Below, piece by piece: positions 9,801 to 21,687 of a stretch of 64,000 nt of DNA (position 1 is the first letter of the stretch; each line of letters opens with the position of its first letter). The stretch is taken from positions 372,001 to 436,000 of the forward strand of contig WHUZ01000026.1 of assembly GCA_015179045.1 (NCBI GenBank), given 5' to 3'. This stretch comes from Kalaharituber pfeilii. Lineage: Eukaryota; Ascomycota; Pezizomycetes; Pezizales; Pezizaceae. The translations under genes and the position numbers were made by a program. The notes below the pieces were generated by a model. The model searched no databases. It worked only from the letters and a program-made list of their open reading frames with translations, and was not told the DNA's origin.

Positions 9801-12273
9801 GCCTCGTCCCCAGGCGTTTGTAGAAGCCTGAGATTAGCTAATCGGGTGATCACGTGAGTGCCAAGAACTGTAAATATAATAAAACTGTCATTTAAATATA
9901 CAACCGCCTGGAGGCATTGTTGCAATTCTATCTCGAGCAAAACCACTTCGCGCCGGAGGTCGAAATCGTAATGGATTCGGAGCATGTATTACGGAACCGT
10001 AATGTTCCGCGTACTTTTTTATCAAATACACTACTTCCTATGGAGAGCTTGAGGGGGTGCTGGGGGTGCCGCCCAGCTATGTAAGTCCAGTATTAAGTTC
10101 TTCTACTACCTCTGCCAATTAATTATAGGAACTTTTATCCGGAATTGTTCCTTATAGGTATAGCCTCGTTCCCTACAATTAGGTAACTAGTTAATTACTG
10201 GAGAATGGGGCTAATATAGGTGGGTAGGCAGTAACTAGTAACTGGATAGCTACCTATAGCTAGCCAGTTAGACTAAACTTCAAGACAGAGAGAGTTGGAC
10301 CTAAAAGAGTCGGACTTACTGGAATTGAAGTTAATAACTCTTAGAATAATATACAGAAAGTTACTATCCACTAGGTCAAACAGACACTTGACTAGCAATG
10401 CTTATATAGCACTTATTTATGTAACTATGACACCATTCCAGCTTGTCGTATATTGCTTGTCACATATACATATTTATACTACTCACCTCTGGATTATAAT
10501 CAAAAACTTTCAGAAATGATATTTTCTATTATGAGAAACTAATTCCGGATGCCAGCTATATTATATTCTACTCTAATTTGATTCTCAGTGCTACTATCAT
10601 CTACTCCGATACTATTATACTTATTAGTAAGGCCATTACTAAGTAGTTATATAGAACTACTTAGCTCCGGAGTATAGTAAAAATTTCAAAAATAGTATTC
10701 TCCATCATAAGGAACTCATTCCGGACGCCAGCTACACTTCGTATTAGTTTGACTCTTAGTAGAAAGTAGTACTGCTATACTCCACTGCCACTAGTATACC
10801 ACTGGGCGAAGCCATTGTCAGATAGCTGTATAGAACTACTCAGCTCCGGAGTATGATAAAACTCTCGGAAATGGTATTCCTCATTATAAGGAACTCATTC
10901 CGGATGCCTGCTACACCCCGCATTAGTTTGACTCTCAGTGGAAAGTAGTACTGCTATATACCGCTACATACCACTGGGCGCAGCCATTGTCAGATAGTTG
11001 TACAGAACTACTCAGCTCCGGAGTATAATAAAACTCTTAGAAATAATATGCTTCACCATGAGAAACTCATTCCGGACACCTGCTACACTCCGTCCGCATT
11101 AGTTTGACTCTCTAGGAAGTTGTACTGCTATACTCTACCGCTACATACCACTGGGCAAGGCCATTGCCAGATAGGTGTATAGAACTACTCAGCTCCGGAG
11201 TATAATAAAACTCTCAGAAATAATATACTTTACCATGAGAAACTCATTCCGGACACCAGCTATACTCCGTCCGCATTAGTTTGACTCTCTAGAAAGTTGT
11301 ACTGCTATACTCTACCGCTATATACCACTGGGCAAGGCCATTGCCAGATAGGTGTATAGAACTACTCAGCTCCGGAGTATAATAAAACTCTCAGAAATAA
11401 TATACTTTACCATGAGAAACTCATTCCGGACACCAGCTATACTCCGTCCGCATTAGTTTGACTCTCTAGAAAGTTGTACTGCTATACTCTACCGCTACAT
11501 ACCACTGGGCAAGGCCATTGCCAGATAGGTGTATAGAACTACTCAGCTCCGAAGTATGATAAAACTCTTGGAAATCATATGCTTCACCATGAGGAACTCA
11601 TTCCGGATGCTACCGGCAGCTACATTCTGCATTAGTTTGACTCTCAGTAGAAAGTTGTGCTGCTATACTCTGCCGCCATATACTACTTGGCAAGGCTATT
11701 GCTAGATAGTTGTATAAAACTACTCAGCTCCGGAGTATGATAAAACTCTCGGAAATAATATGCTTCACCCTGAGAAACTCATTCCGGATGCCAGCTACAC
11801 TCTACATTAGTTTAACTCTCAGTAGAAAGTTGTGCTGCTATACTCCACCACCATATACCACTTGGCAAGGCTATTGTCAGATAGTTGTATAAAACTACTC
11901 AGCTCCGGAGTATGATAAAACTCTTGGAAATAATATGCTTCACCATGAGAAGCTGATTCCGGATACCACCCACACTCCACATTAGTTTGATTCTCAATGT
12001 ATACCTTATTGACCATGTATAAATACTACCTACATTGGCTAATAGAATCACAATGCGTGGTACCGGAATTGAAAAAAGACTACACTAACGTATTCGGGCA
12101 AGTCGATAGTAGATAGGGCGAGAGTATTTGCAGGGGTTGGTTCGACTTTGCAGGGTTCGATAATTTTGGAGGGAATGCCTCCAGGCGGTTGTATATTTAA
12201 ATGACAATATTTACAGTTCTTGGCACTCACGTGATCACCCGATTAGGCTTCTACAAACGCCTGGGGACGAGGC
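9801..12273. mobile_element. 2.47-kb non-autonomous TIR transposon with about 100-bp TIRs
   Basis: The left arm 9801-9918 and right arm 12174-12273 are inverted copies. Both start GCCTCGTCCCCAGGCGTTTG and end at GCCTGGAGGCATT. The left arm carries two extra insertions of 10 and 8 nt. TA lies immediately outside both ends (9799-9800 and 12274-12275), suggesting a TA target. No transposase ORF is present; the interior is a tandem array (10485-12010) plus about 570 bp of unique AT-rich sequence. The two flanks (repeat R1 on the left, LINE on the right) are unrelated, so the TA could be coincidental or the target could have been a junction. Confidence 0.75.
10485..12010. repeat. Tandem array of about 8 units of 172-181 bp inside the TIR element
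   Basis: The block CAGCTCCGGAGTAT starts near 10662 (variant), 10841, 11013, 11190, 11367, 11544, 11725 and 11900, so unit lengths are 179, 172, 177, 177, 177, 181 and 175 bp. Each unit also has AAACTCAT(T)CCGGA and CATTAGTTTGACTCT. The central units at 11190-11544 are the most alike. The unit length is close to nucleosome-repeat size, and the palindrome CTCCGGAG recurs once per unit. Confidence 0.85.
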
Positions 12274-12275
12274 TA

Positions 12276-13736
12276 TCCCCGCCCCACCTCTCCGAGGCAA
12301 ATAAAAATAGCTACACCTTTCCTCCGCCGCCACCTTCGAACACAACGAAAATTCGCCCCCTCCCCTTACACCTTCAGCGAACCAAAAAATTCTCCTCGCA
12401 CATCCACCACCTCCCCGTTCTCCTGATGTTCCAGCCACCTCTTCTCGTCCATGTCTTCCCATCTTCCCCATCCTTCTGGATACTCTACCTCCTCACACCT
12501 GAAAGCCAGGTGGTCCGCCGTTTGTTTCTCCCCGCATCCACACACACCCCCTTCTGCCGCTTTCCCTATTCTTATATCCCACTCTCTCCCCATCCCCTTC
12601 CCCGTTCTCAGCCTAGTAAAAAGCCGTTGCCGCCCCCTTGCTCCACCTCATAACTGAGCCCCCTCCGTACCCACATTCTCTCCTTTCTGCCGCGCGCAGC
12701 TTCTTCCATTTCTGCCGCAGCCCTCCTCCGTCACCACCGACTTCCCAACTCTATCCGCCGCCTTTTTTGCTTCGACGTCCGCTGCCTCATTGCCAGCGAT
12801 GCCGATATGTGCCTTCACCCACATCAGCTTGACGTCCCCCCCCTTTTCTTTCTTCCTGCAATCGCATCCACTACCCTCTTCAAGTCCCCAGTTCGTGCTC
12901 TCCCTTGCCTCCCCGCCTTCCTCACCGCCGCAATTGCTGCCTGTGAGTCGGTTAAGATGACCAGGTTCGCCGGTGCCGGTACCGCTTTCTCTACCCCCTT
13001 CCTCATCCCCCTCACCTCCCCGTCCCACACTGTCCCCCCCGTCCCCATTTCTTCTCCCCCTCCGCCATCCCATTTCCAATACCCCCCCCAAACCCTTCCC
13101 TTCTCATTCATACTTCCGTCCGTGTATACCGCCCCTCCCCCTTGCGTAGCCCAAAAGATTGAGGATTCCCACTCTTCCGTGCTCCCTCCCTTGCGCCCCT
13201 CTCTCACCACCTCCTCCACTTCCACTCTTGCACACCCCCCTCCCCATGACACCTCATCCACGCCCTCTGGCATGACGAAGCTCACTGTGCTCTGTACTCT
13301 TCCCGCCACTGACTCAAACCCGTCCTTCTTCTGCGCCGCCCACCCTACGCCCCAGTCTCTCCAGTCTCTCCCCGCTCTTCCGCCTCCCCTCCCCCCTGAA
13401 GTCCGCTGACCATATGTCCCCACAGCCTTCTGGGTCTCCCATGCTTCTCGCCACCAGCCTCGCCTGTGCGGCGTCCAGGGCTGTCTCCACACTCTCCACT
13501 CCGGCAATCCAGTTGACCTTCTGGATTGCTGCTCCGTGGACAGCGCCTGTGGCCTTCTTCAGTACCTGGTACTGAATTTTCTCCATCTCTCGCCTCCACT
13601 CCTTCTGCCCCCGCCACCCTATCTCTGAACCCCACATCATCGCTGCCCTTATCATCCCCGTATACAGCTGTCTCCAACTCCGCGGGCTCATCCCCCATTG
13701 TCCTGTCCCCACCCTCACTGTAAAAAAAAAAAAAAA
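12276..13736 (-). mobile_element. LINE fragment: RT C-terminus, RNase H and zinc motif (family without poly(A) tail)
   Basis: The minus strand encodes, through several frameshifts, the end of the RT domain (GTGQWGMSPRSWRQLYTG, 13700-13640). RNase H follows with YTDGS (about 13120), GEVRGM, LTDSQAAI (about 12950) and GNEAADVEAK (about 12790), then the CGCGEKQTADHLAFRC motif (about 12500). It matches the longer LINE at 41314-44045 over its whole length, including the same 3' end (GGGGATAG) with no poly(A). Oddly, a plus-strand A15 tract sits at 13722-13736, at the LINE's 5' side and directly against the stop codon of the HET gene. Confidence 0.8.
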
Positions 13737-13737
13737 T

Positions 13738-16700
13738 TCACACAAATAAGGCATTGATCTTTCTCATCACGGAGCAACCGTCTCCCCTTAGGACCAAGAA
13801 GTCACCGTTCGAATCTGTTCTAAGGACCCCAACCTTTTTGAGAACCTCGAGTTCAATAGCAATCTCATTTCCATCCTCTGACCTGCATCGCCCATTTTCC
13901 CTATCAAGCTGTTTGCATACTACCCAGTTGTTATAGGCTTGCTCCGGGTTGAGGATGGCAAGGGTGAATTGTTGATCATCCGTTTCAATTGGCACTTGTG
14001 ACAGGTACGGGCAATAGAATCCGAAAACCTCACTCCCTATCTTAACTTCATATTCATTTACTTCACTTGCTTTATGAACGAGAGCATGAGAAATTGCCCA
14101 GACTTCACAGAGAAAAATATGTTCGATGGCTCTCTTAGGCTCAATCAACTCTGGGATTCTGCGATTTTGAGGCCACTCTGTTGGGGTGTGCTCGTAGTCC
14201 TGGTCACGTTCTGGCCATTCCATCACTTGCTTCCAGGTCGGGAACCATTGCTGTTCTGTCCCTGGTAAGGAAAGTCGAATAGGATCTCAATCTTTTTTCC
14301 GAATGGAAGCACATGAAAACATTGCCTCCAGGCAGTCTCGTCGTCTATTTTCTCGTCGTAAGTTGGTAGCTGAGTTGCGCGCAGGAGGTAGAACAGTCCA
14401 GCCACTTTATCCGTAGGGTGTGTCGCACAGCGACTGGCCATTTCCCTCGTGAGTTCATACAGTTTGCAGCCACCAGGGCTGTCTGCATCCGTAGCAAGCT
14501 TCAAAACATGACGAATGGCACCTCTCAGTGTGGTGACCTTCCCAGCAACTGTGCTCTTGGTGTTCAGGATGATACGCCCATTGCCGCGTGGCACTCCTCC
14601 ATTGAACGTCCTGTTTTCCGTCCTGATCTCCTGCAACGTCCAAGCTCGCCGTAGCCAGTGAAGGGGATCGTCCCAGCCTTCTTTACTAAAAGGTCTTCCA
14701 AGGCCATTGAAATAACGCACCGTTTGCACTGCTGCACGGTATATATTACCAATAGTAGGAACATCTATCTTCCATTCATCGTGCTTAATTGTGTCAAGGG
14801 GAACGTTATTGTGAGTCAGTGTCTGGGCTGTAGAGGTGTCAGATTGCTGTCGGAGACAGAGAACATCAAGCCACACGTAGTCTGCGCCCAGGGTGAGGAG
14901 CTCTTTCCGTAAGGACTCTATATCCACGCCTTTAGGAAGTGGAACAGGCCACTGGTATTGGTTAACAGAAGTCTCTACTGTCTTCATGTCGCTAGTCCAA
15001 CTGTGCGAGACTGCCCAGAATGTAGGCCATCGAGTGCTTTGATGTGGAACCTCGATGGAGTTGACTTCTGCATGCAACATTCGAAAGTCTACCACGCGAT
15101 TACTCTTCAGGTCCCAGATGCGGCGTGGCATTACGAAGTATGGTGACTTGATAAGATGCTGTCCAGTGCCGTCCCTGTAGATTGCATTTGTACGCTCTTC
15201 GTCAATTTCCTTTGCTTTCCTCAGCCACTGCACCCTTTGCACCGCTACAGTAAACGCCTGTTCGTTGAAGTGTTTCCACCCGACATGGGCTGCGGCATAT
15301 GCTAGACCAAAGTCAAAATTTTGTGAAACAAAGTACTGAAAATCATTTTGGATCCAGTGTCGAAGACGTTCAGTGGAATCACTGCGGAGGCCGACAAGAG
15401 CTGTAAGGGTGGAAAAGAGCACCTCTGTGCTGAGTTCCCTACAAGGAACGTCAGCAAGGTCTGGGGTAAGGATGCCTCCAGCGCGGATGATGCCCTGTAA
15501 TTGTGCATTAGCGAGGAAGGGTGGTGAGGTATTGAGTCGTTTGACTTGTACTTCATGGCGAAGAGATGATGTTGCATAATACCCGGCGTATGGCATAGGG
15601 AAAGGGGGTGTCACTTCATTGTTGCGATTGACATTCGCCATGGCGCCGGCCAGCAGCGCCTGCAGACCTGGCTCGGCATTGCCGGACTTTGCTGCATCCA
15701 GGGCAGTTGCGTACCCACCCAGAGGAGTTTGATATGCGCCGCCTACGTTGATATCCGCTCCCCGGTCCAGCAGCAGCTTCACAACCTCTGTATTTCCGCT
15801 GTATGCAGCCACACCCAGTGCAGTCCCATACTCGCCACCTACAGCATTGATATCTGCCCCCCGGTCCAGCAGCAGCTTCACAACCTCCGTGTTTCCTGTG
15901 GATGCAGCTATACCCAGTGCAGTCCCATAGTTTCTACCTACAGCATTGATATCCGCCCCCCGGTCCAACAGCAGCTTCACAACCTCTGTATTTCCGCTGT
16001 ATGCAGCCACACCCAGTGCAGTCCCACAATTGCCACCTATAGCATTGATATCCGCCCCTCGATCCAGCAGCAGCTCGATAACCTCCGCATTTCGGCTGTA
16101 TGCAGCCACACTCAGTGCAGTCTCGGACTTGTGACCTACAGCATTGATATCCGCCCCCCGATCCAGCAGCAGCTTCACAACCTCCGTATTTCCGCTATAT
16201 GCAGCCGCACCCAGTGCAGTCTCACAATTGCCACCTATAGCATTGATATCCGCCCCTGATCCAGCAGCAGCTTCACAACCTCCACATTTCCTCTGTATGC
16301 AGCCACATCCAGTGCAGTCCCAGGCTCGCCACCTACAGCATTGATATCTGCCCCCCAATCAAGGAGCAGCTTCACAACCTCCGCATTTGCGCTGTATGCA
16401 GCCACACCCAGTGGAGTCCCACAATTGCCACCTACAGCATTAATATCTGCCCCCGATCCAGCAGCAGCTTCACAAACTTCGTGTTTTGTTGATATACAGC
16501 CACACCCAGTGCAGTCCCATACTCGCCACTCACAGCATTGATATCTGCCCCCCGGTCCAGCAGCAGCTTCACAATCTCTGTATATCCGCTGTATGTAGCC
16601 ACACCCAGTACAGTCCCATATTTTCCACCTACAGCATTGATATCCGCCCCCCGGTCTAGCAGCAGCTTCACAATCTCCGCATTTCCGTTGAATGCAGCTA

Positions 16701-16857
16701 TACCTAGTACAGTCCCCTCCTAGCCTGCTACAGCATTGATATGCGCCCCCCGGTTCAGCAGCAGCGACACCTGTTCCTTCCTTCCCTCCCTTACAGCATC
16801 GCACAATGTCGAACTGAAGCCAGGTAAAGCGCTGATATTTCCGTTACTGTCCTCCAT
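13738..16857 (-). pseudogene. Ankyrin-repeat/HET-domain protein gene, frameshifted
   Basis: The start ATG is at 16857-16855 on the minus strand and the stop at 13740-13738. The N-terminal half holds about 11 ankyrin repeats of 33 codons (VVKLLLDRGADINAVGG, 99-bp DNA period, 15760-16790). The C-terminal half holds a HET domain: FWAVSHSW, then YVWLDVLCLRQ, IYRAAVQTVRYF and RAWTLQEI. This matches the ANK-HET architecture used in fungal non-self recognition, where HET triggers cell death. Lesions: an in-frame TAG at 16722-16720 (codon 46), one-base losses near 16256 and 16452 in the repeats, and one near 14258, where PYQG must shift frame to continue as EQQWFPTWKQVMEWP. The distal frame then runs cleanly to the stop. 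Either this is a pseudogene or the assembly has several indels. The first 45 codons and the HET part are otherwise well preserved. Confidence 0.85.
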
Positions 16858-17739
16858 TTTGCGGTATAAGTAAATCTTCGCAGACACTTACTCTTTTGCT
16901 GGCTTGACACCAGCCTGACGATTAGGTTGTTAGGCCTTATGCCGTATGGTTACCGATTGTGGGCGGAAGAACCTAGGATATGTAGCAGTAATTGCGTCTA
17001 GTGATGTGGAGATTGTTTGTTGCACGCTTCTTAGTACTGCGCAGACGTTTTATTCGCAGGGTTTCGATTTATGTCTTGGATATCGTTCAGATTTACTGGG
17101 AGCCATCCATTATCTATTTCTAGGCTGCCCATTTCCATCCTTTTCATATCGCCCCCACCTGCAGAATTTTCACGAATAGGAATTACATTCACCCAGATTG
17201 AAGAAACTCAGCCATGCTAGAGTCATCAGCTGGATGTTCAGCCTCGATAGATGGAAAAATTTTAAAGTGGCGCTAGCCCAATTATCATCGGCTGTAAAAT
17301 CTCAATAATACTTCACGATGTCCAATGGCAGAGTGGACAATTGCGCACGATGGGTCAGAACAAACCGGGATAGATAAAAAAAATCGAAGAGGCATAGGCG
17401 GGCGAGTGGTGCGAGGAGATAGTTCACACACAGTCAATATCACTAGTATACTCGTATCAGAAACCATTGACTGCATTTGTTGATCGACAAGCATACAGCT
17501 AATAATAGCATACTGTAAAATGAATCAAGAGCAACCATATGAGGAGCAACCGAGTTTAAGGTTGAGATTAGACTGTGATGTCTTCTACAACACCCATGCA
17601 TAACACTTCACCGGCAGAATGATACCAGCGAATGGACTTGCAAAAAAAACCGGCATTGAAATTGTGCACCAAACCAGAATGACACCACGCTGCAGCAACA
17701 TTGCATGTTGGCCTAAGAACTCCTGAATTTGTGATGTAG
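16858..17739. other. Upstream region of the HET gene, no gene seen
   Basis: Contains the presumed promoter of the minus-strand ankyrin-HET gene. Short ORFs only, no repeats recognised. Confidence 0.4.
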
Positions 17740-17753
17740 AACACATGATTCAT

Positions 17754-18000
17754 GGCGGAGAATGGGGAGGAGTATGACGTTTTGGAGAATTTCTTCGCTG
17801 GGGTCAAGTTCTAGAAGGTAGGAGAATGCGGGGTCAAGTTCTAGAAGCTAGGAGAGCGGGGGCGACGGCGCGTGGGGGCCATGTACGTAGAGAGTTAGTT
17901 TAGCCTGTCTCCGGGCTATGAGGGCTTGCCCAGGGACCCTGCCATGGCCAAATGCTACAAGCGGGGTTATGTGATTAAAAAAAACAAAAAAAAAAAAAAA
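17754..18000 (+). mobile_element. 5'-truncated retroelement with family-2 hairpin tail and TSD
   Basis: A 14-bp direct repeat, AACACATGATTCAT, at 17740-17753 and around 18000-18013 brackets about 247 bp. The insert ends GACCCTGCCATGGCCAA, then CTACAAGCGGGGTTATGTG and a long A tract. Within it, GGGGTCAAGTTCTAGAAG occurs twice (17800 and 17830). This is a longer family-2 copy showing sequence upstream of the hairpin. Confidence 0.85.
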
Positions 18001-18124
18001 ACACATGATTCATCGTGTGAAACCATCGTAAATGAAAATAAAGGTGCGCAGAATGCCGATTATTTGACAAGCTGTGATAACAATTGCTCTATTTATTGAC
18101 GCGAGTGCAATGTGCAGGAAGATA

Positions 18125-18189
18125 AGTTTTTTTTTTTTTTTTTCTTTAATTTCACGTAACCCCGCTTGTAGCTGTTCGCCATGACAGGG
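18125..18189 (-). mobile_element. Hairpin-only family-2 micro-insertion
   Basis: A direct repeat, CAGGAAGATA, lies at 18115-18124 and 18190-18199. The insert is T17 followed by the complement of the family-2 hairpin; read on the minus strand it starts CCCTGTCATGGCGAACAG and ends in poly(A). Only about 45 nt are non-poly(A). Confidence 0.85.
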
Positions 18190-18199
18190 CAGGAAGATA

Positions 18200-19195
18200 G
18201 GGATGCCTGCGTGTCCATTCCTGTTCCCCGATCTGTTCGGTAGCCTTATTCTCTGGTGTTGCATGGGCCAAACTCTCAGCTGACCGTCTCTCACTGAGAT
18301 TTTCAATTCACCCGCAGTATCGAACAGTTTGGTCGCTCGAAAATTCTTGCATTATACTCCAGTACTGGGGCGCCTCGGGACTGGGGATGAGCTTCGCCAA
18401 CATATCAGTGAGTACAGCGAACTGGAGTGGCTAATTTCGCGCGTAGGCAAGCGACCAGAATGCCAGCTTCACTGGCCAGCAAAGTATATCGTGTCGCTAT
18501 GCATGGGTGTTTGAATTTTGTGACTATCGCTTATAGAGGGAGCGCATTCTGAAATGTATAGTGGGCGTCGGTAGCACATTAGATAATAGCAGTTTTTTAT
18601 GTTCATTAGTCAGAGTTACGGAGGGAGGTTCTTTATATCTGCTAGTGCCCCTTATCCTTACTTGAGGACAATCGTACTTCCCAATAAGAATCCAATCGTA
18701 TCCAAATTCAATCTATTTATATGAGCTCTCCCTTCCTTGAATTGCAATTATTTTTTTGCTTATCTATTTCCTTCGATTTCCCTCTACATCTCGATTGAGG
18801 AAAAAATCGCCTTCTGCGCCCGGAGCATAGGGCGCACAGGAAAAAAACTGGGGAACATGTCACAACGCATCCCTGTCGTTTGCGCCATGTTGCACCCTGT
18901 CGCTCGTGGATCGCCCTGGGAAATGCGGTAACATGACGACCTCCCTTGGCATTCAAGAACATGTTAGCCTAGCCCATAGCGCAATACAAAGCTAACTTCA
19001 CATCTTTGATGTACCAGACAATAGTGGCAATACCTGGGCTAAGTTGCTTCTGTGCGTTGCTCCCTAGCATCATCTACAATGAGACTTTGCTGCATGAGTT
19101 TGCCAACACGTAAACTCGACTCTACAATGCGCGATCCCAGTCAGTATGTTGTCATAACACAGGTAACATGCTGGGTCTTGCTGGTAACGCAGATG
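18200..19195. other. No gene seen
   Basis: Short ORFs without recognisable features. Confidence 0.4.
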
Positions 19196-19209
19196 ACCTG
19201 ATGGGTCTC

Positions 19210-19276
19210 TTTTTTTTTTTTTTTTTTTTTTTATTCACGTAACCCCGCATACAGGCTACCAGCCTATGGCAGGGAC
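19210..19276 (-). mobile_element. Hairpin-only family-2 micro-insertion (14-bp TSD)
   Basis: A 14-bp direct repeat, ACCTGATGGGTCTC, lies at 19196-19209 and 19277-19290. The insert on the minus strand is TCCCTGCCATAGGCTGG, then TAGCCTGTATGCGGGG, TTACGTGAA and poly(A). This sub-type has the inner stem AGGCT/AGCCT and outer stem CCCTGC/GCGGGG. Confidence 0.9.
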
Positions 19277-19499
19277 ACCTGATGGGTCTCGTTAAGCATG
19301 TAGTTGACATGATTGGGCTCATTGGGGACGCAATTTACTCTATGGTCTCATTGGGGTGCACTGCAACTGGAGTACCACGTTGTCAACTCTGTTTACATAT
19401 TCTCATGTGTTCTCAATTCGGTATATAATGAATTATTTATTTATTACTAGCTATCACGATATATACAGGTACCATTTCACCACCCTTCTATGCCACACC

Positions 19500-20225
19500 A
19501 CTCCACTGCATTACTGTAGATTAACTCTTTTATCACATATCTCGCGCTGCAGAGGAAGGCCTGCCATACCTGTTAAAGTGAGCTCATGTTCACATATCTC
19601 ACGATGTTGGACTCGGAAGCGACCCGCCATACCTGTAAACTGAGCTCACATTGCCACAACTCGCGCCGTCGAAATGGCCCGTTAAATTGACCTCATTCTG
19701 CTATTCTCGTATGGTCGAAAGGGCCCTGCGGTAACTGTAAGATTGAGCTCATGTTCACATGCCTCGCGACTTTGAAAGAGATCAGCCATACCTGTGAATT
19801 GAGCTCACATTGCCATATCTTGTACTGTTGAAAAGGCCCTACGGTACCTGTCAGTTAATCCTATGTTCGCACATCTCGCAATGTCGAAAGGGGCCTGCCA
19901 TACCTATTGTACTCAGTTCATTCTGCCACATCTCGTGCTGTCAAAGGAGACCTGCAATACTAGCAAATTGAACTCATTCTGCTACTCGAAAGGGCCCTGC
20001 AATGCTGTTAAGTTATCTCATGTTCACACATCTCATGATATTGAAAGGGACCCGCCATATCTGTGAATTGAGCTCACGTTGTTACTTTTTGCACCGTCGA
20101 AAGGGCCCTGTGATACCCTTTTAATCTCATGTTGCCATATGTCGTACTGTGAAGAGAGGCCTGCCATACCTGTTAATTGAGCTCATTCTATAGCATTTCG
20201 TGCTGTCAAGGAAGACCTGTTAATA
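19500..20225. repeat. Diverged minisatellite, 50-62-bp units, about 13-14 copies
   Basis: Repeating pattern: CACATATCTCGCGCTGTCGAAAG-type segment (variable), then GGCCTGCCATACCTGT, then TTAAATTGAGCTCAT. Units are individually diverged, so the array is old. One or two related units occur at 48290-48500 (GAGACCTGTCATACTTGTTA, then GTTAAGCTCAG). No coding frame spans the array. Confidence 0.8.
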
Positions 20226-20725
20226 TATGTGGGTAAGTTGTGCGATGTGTGAGTAGGTTGTGTGATGTGTTGCCTCGCCTCGAAGAAGGACGTTCAATGA
20301 AAATTAACTCCTGAATTGACTCCTGAATTCAACGTGCAATTAGGGGCAATTCTCACAGTGTCAACATGCAGGCAGGAGCCAGATTGATCAGCAACCCATC
20401 CTATGCCTAGTCTGGTTGTATCATGCTACTGTGGTAGTCTGGTTGCCATTGTGGGCTATCCTAGCCGACCCGTGAGATCACAGCGGAGAGCTGAAGTGGC
20501 CTGAGCGACCTCATCAGTACCGAATTTAGCAACCTATCTCTTGGGTAGGCAAAACTTTGCTGAATTTGATGCACTAGTTTCACTGTGTGACGTCCAGCCA
20601 AGAGGGTCTGTGTAATATCTCAAGCAATGGCCAGTGCATACATCTCAAGTACGGAAATAGCGCACATCTATAATTCAGCCACTCCCATTGTTTTCAGCCA
20701 CACTGCACACCTCCCTCTCTCTAGG
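20226..20725. other. No gene seen
   Basis: Unique-looking sequence without ORFs of note. Confidence 0.4.
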
Positions 20726-21660
20726 TTTTTTTTTTTTTTTTATATCATTACTCGCATGCCGCCTTACAGGCTATGGCGAGGTTAGGTACAAGATAAAGTG
20801 GACAGAAGTAACCGGAAAACATTATGAAAATTAGATGAATAAAGATAACGGTCAGTTCTCCCCCCCGCCCTCCTCCAGCATCTTCAGCAGGCTCTGTAAG
20901 TGATCTCCCTCTCCTTTCTTGAATTCCGGAGGCCGTCGGACTGCCTCCAAGCCCCCCGGCCACCTCTTCCGCCATACTGTACCCTGCATTCTTCCAATAA
21001 TAGGTGTGTAGTGGTCTCCTCCGCCTCTCCGCACCATCGGCAGTCCGGGTCTGGCGCCTCCTCTCTCTAGGTGCATAGCAGTGAAATTGGATGTCGCCAC
21101 CCTGTTCCACTCCATCACCTTTCCCCCTCCACCTCTCTCTTCTCCTTCCTCCATGCCCTTATCCTCTGGTGCACCCCACTCTCTGTGGCCACTTCCCTTC
21201 CCTTCTTTACTGCCCCCTTCTTTGCCTGTATATCCACCTTCTCATTGCCTGTGATCCTGATGTGAGCCTTTACCTATCAGTCTTGTATGCTCTCCTCTTC
21301 TCTACCTTCTCGCCATTACGTCTACCACCTTCCTAACATTCTCTATCTTTCTTTTCCCTTCTCTGCCCACATTCTGAATTGTCATAATGGTAGCTTCTGA
21401 ATCCAGGCAGATCAGGACTAGCACCTCTTCCTCCATGCTCTCTAGTGCTCTCCTTACCCCCTTACCTCTCCATTAAACACCATTGCCATTCTTCCTACCA
21501 CTTCTGCAACTGCCACCAATCACTCCTACATTTCCATTCCCACCTTGCTATGTTCGATTTTGCTATCATCTGAGAAAAGGATTGCTTTCTCTTATCTGGC
21601 CTCCTCTACTGCAGTCTTCTACTCCTCTCTTCCTCTCTTCTTCCTCCCAAGTCTGTTCCT
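20726..21660 (-). mobile_element. Tad-like LINE 3' fragment, family-1 tail
   Basis: T17 at 20726-20742 is followed by the complement of the family-1 tail, here with stem variant GCCTGTAAGGC. Minus-strand frames then decode to the C-terminal zinc motif region (about 21000-21060) and RNase H remnants (about 21200-21600; AHIRITGNEK-like near 21250), with many frame breaks. It adjoins repeat R1 copy 2. Confidence 0.65.
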
Positions 21661-21687
21661 GATCTCCACTTCTATCTTCTCATACAA

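Noticed and set aside
10485..12010. Regular repeats considered as a CRISPR array
   Set aside because: Whole 172-181-bp units are repeated with no constant-repeat/variable-spacer pattern, inside a eukaryotic TIR element.
12807..13409. Long Pro/Ser-rich plus-strand ORFs (also 58690-59526, 42103-42606, 12201-12653)
   Set aside because: They lie antisense to RT/RNase H/endonuclease coding regions on the minus strand; Pro/Ser richness is the expected complement of Gly/Glu/Arg-rich LINE codons.
15729..16259. Plus-strand ORF of 176 codons with a 33-residue repeat
   Set aside because: Antisense shadow of the ankyrin repeats; the ankyrin consensus is on the minus strand.
20711..21076. CTCTCTCTAGG direct repeat as target duplication of the LINE at 20726
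   Set aside because: LINE coding remnants continue well past 21076, so the match in low-complexity sequence is probably chance.
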